Assembly: GCA_021776315.1 (NCBI GenBank)
Contig: JAJFGD010000003.1
Location: forward strand, 1 to 33,773
DNA length: 33,773 nucleotides
DNA from: Hyphococcus sp.
Lineage (GTDB): Bacteria; Pseudomonadota; Alphaproteobacteria; Caulobacterales; Parvularculaceae
Direction of reading: 5' to 3'
A program made the position numbers and the translations under genes. Positions 21,924-30,521 of this stretch are shown here, piece by piece (the stretch's first letter is position 1; the number at the start of each line of letters is the position of its first letter). The notes under the pieces are model-generated. The model did not search any database. It was not told where the DNA came from and saw nothing but the letters and a program-made list of their open reading frames with translations.

Positions 21924-24200
21924 TTAATCAGAATTAGATTTTTGCTTCTGGCGTTTTAAATCTTTGCGTTGACGTTTAATTTCGTCGAGCTGTTTTTCAA
22001 GACCCGCTTGCGCTGCTAACAATGCTTTTTCTTGCATCTCAAGCATTTCCTGCTCGTCATATTGCTCTAATTCGCCTGCCATTCTTACCAATTCGTCTTC
22101 AGCAATATCCATCTCGCGCTCGGCGCGCTCTGCCGCTTGTTGCATGGCACGTTCGAATTCATATTCAGCGCGTTCGCGCTGATGTTCTGCACGGCTTTCA
22201 GCTAATTCCATTTCGCGTTCCGAACGCTCTTGCTCATTTTCCGCACGTTCTATCTCACGCATCATTTCTTTCTCGGCCCGTTCAGCGTCGCGTTCTGCGC
22301 GTTCGCGTGCGCGCTCTGATCGATGCATCGCCTTTTCAGACTCACGGCGGGCATGATTCATCGTTTTACGCGCTTCCTTTTGGGCATTGACGATGGCGTC
22401 TTTTTCTTCCTTGGAAAGCCATTCCCAATTCTCGTGACCTTCATTTGTGCTATAGGCAAACGACCGTAACTCGACAGGATGTTCATCATTGCCATTGCTG
22501 AACTCAAGCTGAAAGCCTTCAAACTCTTTTAGTTCATTCCAATCGAGCTCATTAAATATTTTTGCTGCCTTTTCATTGAAGCCCTTCAATCGATAAGAAA
22601 ATCTTTCGCTGACTGATTCAGGCGACGGTTTGACAATCGGTTCAGGATTAGCCTGGGCAAAAGGGGCAATCTCCAAATTAGGAACAATGATTGTCGGTGC
22701 GGAAATGGTAGACATGGAATTTGGTGTGGGTGTGACAAGTGGGGCTGGCGCTGCCATCGGCTTGGCAGCGAGAACAGGTGCCGGATTAATCGCAATACCA
22801 TCTTGAATCACTTCGAAGTGAAGATGTGGTCCTGTCGATTTACCGGTTGAGCCAACCGTTCCGATAATTTCCCCATCGCCGACGGATTCGCCCTTTTTAA
22901 CACGAAAGGAATCGAGATGAGCGTAGCGGGTTACTAGGCCATGACCATGATCGATCACAACAACATTCCCCCATGCCGATTGGCCTTTATATCTGTTCGT
23001 TGCGGCGATAACTTTCCCACTGCCAGCCGCGCGAATGGCCGTACCTTTTGCGGCTTTTATATCGACGCCTGTGTGTGCGCGCACCTCGTCACTAAGAACT
23101 TTGTTTCGCTCACCAAAAGGCATGGTAACCGTGCCTTTGAGTGGCACCGTTGGTAAGGCCTCTTCTGCCGGCTTTGGTGCAACAGCAAAGGCCGCTTGCG
23201 CGAAAGCAAGTATCGCAGCCGCCATGACGGTTAGAGCTAAACTAACTTTCTGCGGCATACTCAAAAATGAGTGTCGATGAGTATCAGATAAAATTGCATT
23301 CAATCGTTCACGCCTGGATCGTTTATCAAACGGTGTGAAAGATGGCACCAGATCATGACTGAGGCGCTGCGACGAACTGGCTGCAAATCGCAGACCCTGA
23401 ACGAAGCATTGGGCATATTCTCGACGTTCAGCACCAGAGGTAATAACGAGAGCATCCGCGGCCTGTTCTGCAGCCAAGTTGGCGCAAGCGGCAATGCGCT
23501 GCATGAATGGATTAAACCAGAAAACGGCCCTTACGGCGGTGCACAGAGCGAACAAACAAGTGTCGCCACGTTTGATGTGTGCCATTTCATGAGCGCCCAT
23601 TAAGATGGCGTCGTGCAAAGAAACCCGATCCAGGAGGTCCATTGGCATTAAAATGACAGGACGGAAAAACCCGTGCACGCAGACTGAGGATACTGCATCT
23701 GAATAGGCATAACGTGGCTCGCAATCGACACCGATACGTCGACGCCATTCTTCGAGCCCTACAAGCAGCTTAGGCTCATCGACGATGTCATATGCGTAGT
23801 GTACCCGATAGGAGAACCAAATCATTCGAATTAAGCCGAGCGTTAAGAATAATAAAAAGCCATAAAAATAAAGCACGGCGGCAGTTTCGAATATGGTCGA
23901 GAGTTCTAATGGTGGCGCGTGTGCTGCAATGGTCTCGACCGATACAGACGGTGCGATGCTCTCTGACGGTAAGGCCATTGGTGGTAATGGCGTACTTGTC
24001 CTCAACGATAATCCAAGCATGGCCGCTACAGGAGCAAATATAGCAGGTAGAGCCGAAACCGTTAGTGCGATTGGCCAAAGTTTATCGGCAAAGGCTTTAT
24101 TGTTTTTCTGTGTAAGGTGTCCAGCGCCAATGAACACTAGGGGGGCCCAGATCATGGAGGCGAGGAGGCAAACGAAGAATGCTTCAATAATTGCGTTCAT
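21924..24200 (-). CDS. Fusion of an M56 (BlaR1/MecR1-like) membrane metallopeptidase and an M23 peptidase, with a C-terminal charged coiled coil
   Basis: M56 motif AILMGAHEMAHIKRGDT...AAEQAADALV; M23 motifs HTGVDIKAAKGTAIRAAG, VVVIDHGHGLVTRYAH, STGPHLHFEV; Arg/Glu/Ala-rich tail. Start overlaps the BlaI stop as TAATG. Confidence 0.9.
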   Translation of the reverse strand: MNAIIEAFFVCLLASMIWAPLVFIGAGHLTQKNNKAFADKLWPIALTVSALPAIFAPVAAMLGLSLRTSTPLPPMALPSESIAPSVSVETIAAHAPPLELSTIFETAAVLYFYGFLLFLTLGLIRMIWFSYRVHYAYDIVDEPKLLVGLEEWRRRIGVDCEPRYAYSDAVSSVCVHGFFRPVILMPMDLLDRVSLHDAILMGAHEMAHIKRGDTCLFALCTAVRAVFWFNPFMQRIAACANLAAEQAADALVITSGAERREYAQCFVQGLRFAASSSQRLSHDLVPSFTPFDKRSRRERLNAILSDTHRHSFLSMPQKVSLALTVMAAAILAFAQAAFAVAPKPAEEALPTVPLKGTVTMPFGERNKVLSDEVRAHTGVDIKAAKGTAIRAAGSGKVIAATNRYKGQSAWGNVVVIDHGHGLVTRYAHLDSFRVKKGESVGDGEIIGTVGSTGKSTGPHLHFEVIQDGIAINPAPVLAAKPMAAPAPLVTPTPNSMSTISAPTIIVPNLEIAPFAQANPEPIVKPSPESVSERFSYRLKGFNEKAAKIFNELDWNELKEFEGFQLEFSNGNDEHPVELRSFAYSTNEGHENWEWLSKEEKDAIVNAQKEARKTMNHARRESEKAMHRSERARERAERDAERAEKEMMREIERAENEQERSEREMELAESRAEHQRERAEYEFERAMQQAAERAEREMDIAEDELVRMAGELEQYDEQEMLEMQEKALLAAQAGLEKQLDEIKRQRKDLKRQKQKSNSD

Positions 24201-24586
24201 TACTTCTCCTCCTCATTTCGCAGCATGGCTTCCAGTTCTGTAAGTTCTTCTTCGCTCAACAATTTCGAATCTGAGAAAAATGCTGCAGCAGGAGCAGTGT
24301 CGAGTTCCATAACGCGTTTGGAAAAATCAGCGATCATCCGTCCGATAATTGCGACCTTCGAAACTTCCGCTTCGTAAATGTTGACGCCGTCGACGGGGTA
24401 TTTAGCGATAAGGCCTTTTTCGAACATGCGTTCCAGAACGGTTCGGACCGTTGAGTATGACCAGCCAAATTCTTCAGCAATGCTATCGTGGATTTCTCGC
24501 GCATTGAGCTCTTTGGCGCGCCATAAGAGTTTTAGGATCGCGAGTTCTGGTTTGGTTGGATTTTCGGACTGGCGTTCGCCCATAGG
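24200..24586 (-). CDS. BlaI/MecI/CopY family transcriptional repressor
   Basis: PTKPELAILKLLWRAKELNAREIHDSIAEEFGWSYSTVRTVLERMFEKGLIAKYPVDG is a typical BlaI winged helix. Likely start MGERQ at 24586; the track extends to 24601. Confidence 0.92.
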   Translation of the reverse strand, partial: PMGERQSENPTKPELAILKLLWRAKELNAREIHDSIAEEFGWSYSTVRTVLERMFEKGLIAKYPVDGVNIYEAEVSKVAIIGRMIADFSKRVMELDTAPAAAFFSDSKLLSEEELTELEAMLRNEEEK

Positions 24587-24640
24587 TATCTCCCTACGCA
24601 ATTGCGTGCGGATAGCGGTGACTGGCAGATTCTTGCCTTG

Positions 24641-24679
24641 CTACATTTGTGGCGATACTAGCGGAGTGTGACAGATGTC
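24641..24679. promoter_or_regulatory. Two ACANNTGT dyads, candidate BlaI-family operators
   Basis: CTACATTTGTGG (24641-24652) and GACAGATGTC (24670-24679), centres 28 bp apart, upstream of the blaI-like gene. Confidence 0.45.
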
Positions 24680-24757
24680 GCAAGGGCCAATCCGGTTATG
24701 GAGTGCGCGCATGAGCCGAAATGAGGTGCCTGTGCGGTAAACCGATTACCTGGGACC

Positions 24758-25498
24758 TTAGAATTCAGACAATACGGCTCTCAATCGCTCAAGGTCAGCT
24801 GGTTCTGACAATCTATGGTCGCCATTTTTTGTTAGCTGAATTTGGACATCTTGGCTTGCCAACAGTTCCGCATATTTGAGTGCATGCTGATACGGTACGG
24901 CGTCGTCCTTCATACCCTGCAGAATACGAACGGGGCATTCAATTGGAATGGGGTCAGTCATCACCAGTTGATGACGGCCGTCCTCAAATAGTTTTTTTGT
25001 GATGATTTCCGGTTCGTCGGCGAAGTCTGATGGCTGCTCCAGCCGGCCCGTTTGTAAAATTGTATTTCGTTGATCATCATCGAATGACGGCCACATTAGC
25101 AATTCAGTAAAGTCTGGTGCGGGTGCAATACAAACGATGCCAACTATTTTTTCGCGCCGTTGCTTTGCAAGCAATGTCGCAACCCACGCACCCATAGACG
25201 AACCCACTAGAATTTGAGGTCCAGTTGCCAAAGCGTCGAATGCAGCAATGGCGTCACCAGTCCACTCACCAATACACCCATCTTCGAATGCGCCGTCTGA
25301 TTCGCCATGACCTGAATAATCGAACCGCAAAAATGCGCGCCCTTGCTCTTTTGCCCAATCGTCCAAAAAGCTAGCTTTTGTACCGAGCATGTCAGAGCGA
25401 AAGCCACCCAGCCATATAAGGCCAGGGCCCGTGCCATCCCGGCGTCGATAGGCGATGCGCCCATGGGGCCCGTCAAGAAATTCTGGTGTTGAACTCAT
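24758..25498 (-). CDS. Alpha/beta hydrolase
   Basis: FLRFDYSGHGESDGAFED...ILVGSSMGAWVATLLA (nucleophile elbow GSSMG)...ILQGMKDDAVPYQHAL...NGDHRLSEP. Confidence 0.9.
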   Translation of the reverse strand: MSSTPEFLDGPHGRIAYRRRDGTGPGLIWLGGFRSDMLGTKASFLDDWAKEQGRAFLRFDYSGHGESDGAFEDGCIGEWTGDAIAAFDALATGPQILVGSSMGAWVATLLAKQRREKIVGIVCIAPAPDFTELLMWPSFDDDQRNTILQTGRLEQPSDFADEPEIITKKLFEDGRHQLVMTDPIPIECPVRILQGMKDDAVPYQHALKYAELLASQDVQIQLTKNGDHRLSEPADLERLRAVLSEF

Positions 25499-25685
25499 GA
25501 TTGTACCTTTTCTTCTGCGCGGACCAAAAAGAGTGTTTTTAACATACTTTTTCGTACTGAATCGTATTTTTTCGCATCAAAAAAAGTGAGTCAAAACAAT
25601 AACTTATGCTTGTTTCGCATCTTTAAATCTCTATTTTCGTGGATGTCATCGAATACCCGATGTGTAGCTTTTTTGTAGACATTTT

Positions 25686-27182
25686 TTGGAGAACGAAATG
25701 AGAAAATCAGCCCTAGTTATCAACCTTAGAGATGAAGTGGAAAACGACCCTTTCACAAACGGCAATCAAAAATACCGTGAAGGGATTCCGAGCATCGCTT
25801 TCAACAAAACCACTCTCACGCAGTATCTGAAAAAGATTGAATCGGGCGCAATTAAACCCAGTTCGAAACGATTGGCGAAATGGACAGCAAACCCCCGAAT
25901 CCATATTCGAGCCACAAAGGATGATTTGGTGTTTGTGGACTATGGACGCGTTGCGGGGAAAAGGGGCCCAACGGCGCGAACACTGGGCAGTTTCAAAGAA
26001 TGGTCTAAACGGAAAAACTGGTTAGAAGAATTAAAGAGCGGAAAGTCGCTTGCTAAAATACTGAACCCCTCATTTATAATCGAAAAAGGTAAACCAGACG
26101 CGCAGCCCCTTGATGAGTCCAGCGAAACTATGGAAAATCTCTTGCCTCAATATTTTGCATCTGAGGCAATTAAGAAAAACAAATCCCGTAGAAATCAAAT
26201 CAATATCATAAAAAACCATTTCTTAAGCGAGTTTGGCACTAGGCATGTTGCGTCAATTTCAAAGGCAGAGTTGGTTGCATGGCGTGACGCAACGGTAAAA
26301 GGCCAAAACAAATTTCAATTGAAAAAAACCAAAGAAGCCAAAAAACGGGGCAAAAAGTCTAGGCATACGGGCAGTATTGATGTTGCGAACAAGGCGTTAT
26401 CAACCCTTTCGGGCGGAATAACTTATCTAGAAGATTCCGGTATTATCGAAACTGGCGTATTTCCCCGCATTAAAAAACTAGCCGACCCCAAGTCCCAACG
26501 GGAGCCATTACCGCCATTTCAACTACGTACTCTTTGGGAAGTCGCCGCAGAAATTAAAAACCAGCGAGTGGGTGACATTATCCGGCTTCTAATTCTCACC
26601 GGACAACGCAAAGATGCCATCGCGGGCCTAAAATGGTCGGATTTGAGTTTAGACAAGACAGGCCAGCCTTGGCTCACGGTCCCTACGGAGCGCTCAAAAG
26701 GCGGCCACGAATATAGCATTCCTATCTGTCAAAACGCTGTAAATATTTTGACTAAATACAATGATGGAGAAGACGGTTTAATATTTCCGACTCGTACGAG
26801 TTACGTCAAGCCAGATAGCCACCATAAAAGACAAGTTGATACTATCATGCGCCAAAAAATGGAAAGGGCAGGGCGGTTAGCTGACTATGATCCATCATGG
26901 AAGTTACACAACGTTAGAAAAAACATTCGAAACATTCTCAGTGCTAACGGAGTTACCGACCGTGTAGCCGAACTAATCACCGGCCATAAGCTGCAAGGCA
27001 TTACAGGGTCGGAGCTAAGGTATTTAACGCGCAACTTTAATCCAGAAATGATTAGAGCCTCCAAAACTACCGCACCAATTATATACGAGCTTTGCGTCGG
27101 TGACTGGGAGTCTGTTATTGAAAAGAACATTGACCCAAAAGGTGCGCCACTGAGAGAAAATCTGCACAAATTAATTACCTAG
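25686..27182 (+). CDS. int: Tyrosine-type site-specific recombinase (phage integrase family)
   Basis: DIIRLLILTGQRKDAIAGLKWSDLSLD...KLHNVRKNIRNILSANGVTDRVAELITGHKLQGITGSELRYL gives a plausible R...HxxR...H...Y set. Confidence 0.88.
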   Translation: MENEMRKSALVINLRDEVENDPFTNGNQKYREGIPSIAFNKTTLTQYLKKIESGAIKPSSKRLAKWTANPRIHIRATKDDLVFVDYGRVAGKRGPTARTLGSFKEWSKRKNWLEELKSGKSLAKILNPSFIIEKGKPDAQPLDESSETMENLLPQYFASEAIKKNKSRRNQINIIKNHFLSEFGTRHVASISKAELVAWRDATVKGQNKFQLKKTKEAKKRGKKSRHTGSIDVANKALSTLSGGITYLEDSGIIETGVFPRIKKLADPKSQREPLPPFQLRTLWEVAAEIKNQRVGDIIRLLILTGQRKDAIAGLKWSDLSLDKTGQPWLTVPTERSKGGHEYSIPICQNAVNILTKYNDGEDGLIFPTRTSYVKPDSHHKRQVDTIMRQKMERAGRLADYDPSWKLHNVRKNIRNILSANGVTDRVAELITGHKLQGITGSELRYLTRNFNPEMIRASKTTAPIIYELCVGDWESVIEKNIDPKGAPLRENLHKLIT

Positions 27183-27207
27183 TATTTATTCAGTGTAGTG
27201 ATTATGT

Positions 27208-27316
27208 TATAATGCAGTGTGGTAAGGAAGCGCAATATCTCTCACCTTACCGCAAATCCAATGAGCGCCCTAGATGGCTTAGCTCCCCCCGCTTCACGGT
27301 CATAGCGGGGTTTTTT
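27208..27316 (+). ncRNA. Candidate ~97-nt small RNA: extended -10, 5' hairpin, 3' terminator
   Basis: TGtTATAAT (27205-27213); predicted start near 27220; hairpin GGTAAGG (27221-27227)/CCTTACC (27245-27251); terminator CCCCGCT-N10-AGCGGGG-T6 (27287-27316). Confidence 0.4.
27287..27316 (+). terminator. Rho-independent terminator
   Basis: CCCCGCT/AGCGGGG stem, 10-nt loop, T6. Confidence 0.8.
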
Positions 27317-28103
27317 ATAGCCCAATCTGATTCTCCGCGTACACTATTGCGAAAAAAAGGGCAGTTCCAAAGAGTAAGCGAAGCAAATTTAGAAAAGTAT
27401 CCCTGAGAATTTGCCGAGTCCTTATAGCAATTTCATACAAAAAACCGTGTCCTATAATTTTAAGCAATAAAGACGACTTGGGGGGAACTTGTAAGCGTTC
27501 GCTCGCAAACCCGTCCTCTTGACCAACTTCCATGTCCCCATCAACATGATCCCATTTCCACCGGACCGGCTTATCTCGCCCTCTTCCAATTTCCCACAAA
27601 ATCATATTCGTCACGAACAACAACCAAAAAGGGAATAGAGTAAATAAAAGAAAACTCCTTAAGATAAATTTCGGAAAGACTTCAGGTAGAAAAATTGCAC
27701 TCACCCAAGAAATCTGTTTCTCCTGCTTAGCCCTGTACGCTTGGGCAAATAGAATTTCATAAAAGAAATTCCAAAATGCAATTCCCCCAATGACGTAAAG
27801 ACTCAAAATGTCTTGTACAACCGAGGATAACGAAAACCATGGCGCAGGTGGCAACCACGTCAACCACTGGCCTACTAAGTTGATTAACCCCGTGAATGTC
27901 CAACCAAGCCCTGCGAAGGCGTAGTCACGCATCAAGCGGTAGACATCTAGGAAGCCGCCCGCAATGCCCTGCATGTAGGGAAACAACGGCCCTTGAAATG
28001 CACCATAAACCAGCGATGACAACGCCATAACACTGGCGAGTACGCCTAAGAAACCAAATGTTCGGCTAATCATAAAAACCCCACCCCTGCGCAACATTAG
28101 CAA
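27315..28103 (-). CDS. Multi-pass membrane protein of unknown function within the island
   Basis: Long hydrophobic segments (FGFLGVLASVMALSSLVYGAF; FLLFTLFPFWLLFVTNMIL; LLRLLFGTALFFAIVYA). Possible start MISRTF at 28073 behind a G-rich SD. Confidence 0.7.
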   Translation of the reverse strand: MLMLRRGGVFMISRTFGFLGVLASVMALSSLVYGAFQGPLFPYMQGIAGGFLDVYRLMRDYAFAGLGWTFTGLINLVGQWLTWLPPAPWFSLSSVVQDILSLYVIGGIAFWNFFYEILFAQAYRAKQEKQISWVSAIFLPEVFPKFILRSFLLFTLFPFWLLFVTNMILWEIGRGRDKPVRWKWDHVDGDMEVGQEDGFASERLQVPPKSSLLLKIIGHGFLYEIAIRTRQILRDTFLNLLRLLFGTALFFAIVYAENQIGL

Positions 28104-28284
28104 TTTATTCCGGAACAGGCAAAAATGTCTTTGGTGCTATTTTGCTAGAAAATCATGCTGTGTGACTGGTGTCAATTTCCACTCACTTTTTTCGCATTCT
28201 TTTTTCCGCGGTACCCTTTTACCTCTTGATTGAGCCGCTTCTTACCGTATTTATACGACCAAAGAATTATTAGTTGGTACAGGG

Positions 28285-28599
28285 ATGAAATTAAATAGTT
28301 ATTATAAAATTTGGAGCCTTTCAGAAGCATTCAGGAGCGGTCTCACGCCAATCAAAAACCGTGCTGACTATTATCGATTTTGCGAAAACGGTCACAAACA
28401 CGGTCTCAAGCCGCCGCCAAACCTGTCTGCGGAAGGTTGCCACAAGACAGTTTATGCAGGGCACTGGATGGAGCTTGGAAAGGCAATGCAAAAGCGCGAC
28501 TGCGCTTCACCCGAGTATCGAATGCCCACCGAAGAGGAGCAAATGGAAATAGCCATAAGTAACTTTGAAAACGAGGAAACAAAACGAAAGGAAGGATAA
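28285..28599 (+). CDS. Hypothetical protein, 104 aa
   Basis: ORF with ACAGGG upstream; collinear with the downstream small ORF and primase gene. Confidence 0.6.
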   Translation: MKLNSYYKIWSLSEAFRSGLTPIKNRADYYRFCENGHKHGLKPPPNLSAEGCHKTVYAGHWMELGKAMQKRDCASPEYRMPTEEEQMEIAISNFENEETKRKEG

Positions 28600-28604
28600 A
28601 TACG

Positions 28605-28790
28605 ATGCATGAACTCGATGCGCGCGCATCAACGGCGGAATCTGTAATTTCACAACTTGATGAAAGTCAAATGCGCAAACTACTAACTTCAATAATTAAC
28701 TTCGCCTATGACCTACACACAAGTAAAAATTTCAAAGCAGCCCGTGAACTCCTTTCACGTATAAACAATGCAAATAAGGGAAACCAATAA
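28605..28790 (+). CDS. Hypothetical protein, 61 aa
   Basis: Lies 5 nt after the previous ORF; GGAAGG SD-like; stop overlaps the primase ATG as TAATG. Confidence 0.55.
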   Translation: MHELDARASTAESVISQLDESQMRKLLTSIINFAYDLHTSKNFKAARELLSRINNANKGNQ

Positions 28791-29935
28791 TGTCAGGGCG
28801 CTGTGAAACATCCCCTTTGCGTGAATTCGTTGACCAATGGGGACACCTGCCAATAAACATCTTGCCATGTGGTGGTCGTGACTGTGATTCAGGAAAATTA
28901 CCCGTTACCCTCGGGTCACTTAAAGCCAACGGAGAGCCCAAACGCTTTAAATGGGACCATTCAATTTTCAAGGGACAAACCGAGAATACTAAGCGCAAGC
29001 TCGCCTACAAATGGCCAGAAGCCAATGTGGGAATTATATGCGGTAAAGTCAGTGGCATCACAGTGATTGACGTCGATGACCAAGCCGACATCGAAAAGGC
29101 TATACAAACTTTTGGGGCAACGCCCTTGATGGTGCAGACCGTAAAAGGAACCCACCTTTACTATCGATTCAATGGTGAAAAATCCGAGACACTTACAAAA
29201 TACGGGTTAAGGGGCGAACTACAGGCCGATGGAAGGTACGTTATCGCGCCACCCAGCTTGCGGTATGATGTTGAGGGCAATTATCGCTTTGATCGTGGCG
29301 ACTATTCGCATTTAAATAGATTGCCTAAACTAAAGTTGCCAAAGGCAAAGCAAGAAACGAAGGCAAAATACAGTGCCAATAATCCCGCGCCAGAAGGCTT
29401 TCGTACGAATCACATGTTCTTGAGCTTGAAAGACGAATTTCCCTATTGCGACAGTCTGGATGACTTAGAGGATAGAGCACTCACAATTCGCGAAAACGAA
29501 ACGAAATATGATCTAGGTCATCCATTTACAGAAAAAGATGCAATCTCTCAGGCGCGAAGTGTTTGGGATAAAGGGCAAGCTGGCCACCTATTTTTCCGCG
29601 GTGATCCAAAAGGCTATATTTTGAGAAATGCCAGTGCGGTTGACTATTTATTTGATTTTTCGCTGCAAGATGAAAAAGGCAAGAAAACCTGCTCTAACAT
29701 CGCATTTGCTGCTATGGCGTTATATATCAAGCTTGTTTCGCAGTGGAGTAGACGTGATCCATACGGCAATCCAGAGCGGTTCTACATATGCGCAAAGCCA
29801 ATGGCCAATAAAACACTTGGGTGCTCAGAAAATACTATCCGCAAAGCGACTAAGCTATTGATTGACGCAGGAGCTATAATGCGGGTACACAAAGGTACAG
29901 GGCCGGGTAACCCTTCGGTATACGTATTTTCATAA
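28790..29935 (+). CDS. PrimPol-type DNA primase/polymerase (bifunctional primase-polymerase N-domain) with C-terminal winged-helix-like segment
   Basis: GKVSGITVIDVDDQAD (acidic motif), TVKGTHLYYRF, LQADGRYVIAPPSLR match prim-pol motifs. C-terminus CSENTIRKATKLLIDAGAIMRVHKGTGPGNPSVYVF resembles wHTH. No Walker motifs. Confidence 0.82.
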   Translation: MSGRCETSPLREFVDQWGHLPINILPCGGRDCDSGKLPVTLGSLKANGEPKRFKWDHSIFKGQTENTKRKLAYKWPEANVGIICGKVSGITVIDVDDQADIEKAIQTFGATPLMVQTVKGTHLYYRFNGEKSETLTKYGLRGELQADGRYVIAPPSLRYDVEGNYRFDRGDYSHLNRLPKLKLPKAKQETKAKYSANNPAPEGFRTNHMFLSLKDEFPYCDSLDDLEDRALTIRENETKYDLGHPFTEKDAISQARSVWDKGQAGHLFFRGDPKGYILRNASAVDYLFDFSLQDEKGKKTCSNIAFAAMALYIKLVSQWSRRDPYGNPERFYICAKPMANKTLGCSENTIRKATKLLIDAGAIMRVHKGTGPGNPSVYVFS

Positions 29936-30082
29936 TGACAAAATTGTGACTGATATTATCCGTGTAATGACAATACTAATAATACTATATATATAACAGT
30001 ATATAGCCAGATTAGCCCCAGCATAGCTTGGTGAGAAATTTTTCATAAATGCCCTTTTGTGTGGTCTGATTTCAAAAATTTC

Positions 30083-30180
30083 CAGCCAAAAAAAACCAAT
30101 GCCCTTTGGACACTGGCGGGAACCGTCTATCGCCGCTTCGCCGCCTGTAGCAGCAAGCTGCCATTGGTTCCCTTTGGCTG
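30083..30180. repeat. Imperfect 19-nt inverted repeat enclosing two smaller hairpins
   Basis: CAGCCAAA-AAA-AACCAATG (30083-30101) pairs with CATTGGTT-CCC-TTTGGCTG (30162-30180). Inside: GGCGG (30115-30119)/CCGCC (30141-30145), and GCAGC-AA-GCTGC (30150-30161). Confidence 0.7.
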
Positions 30181-30521
30181 AAGACGAAACATCACAGAGC
30201 CAACACAACCATTGCATTTTCACAAAAATTACTGTATAATGTTCGTATACGGATGGTAGCTGTTTCTTCTAAGTAATTATTTCCTGAGTGGCAGCAAGTG
30301 CTAAACGCCGTAGATTAAACTAATTCAGGCGTAGCTAGGTATTGATAGCAGTGTAGCTATTTTGGCTATAACTCATTGTTTTTATTTGAGCGCTCGTCAC
30401 TCATCCTGAAAGGGTTTTAGGCGTTAGAGCTGAACCCGTGCCCTCAAAATTCCAAAACACCAGAGACGCGCCTCCGACCCATAGCGCTACTATGCTATTT
30501 AACAGTTTATGAGTTTTAAAA

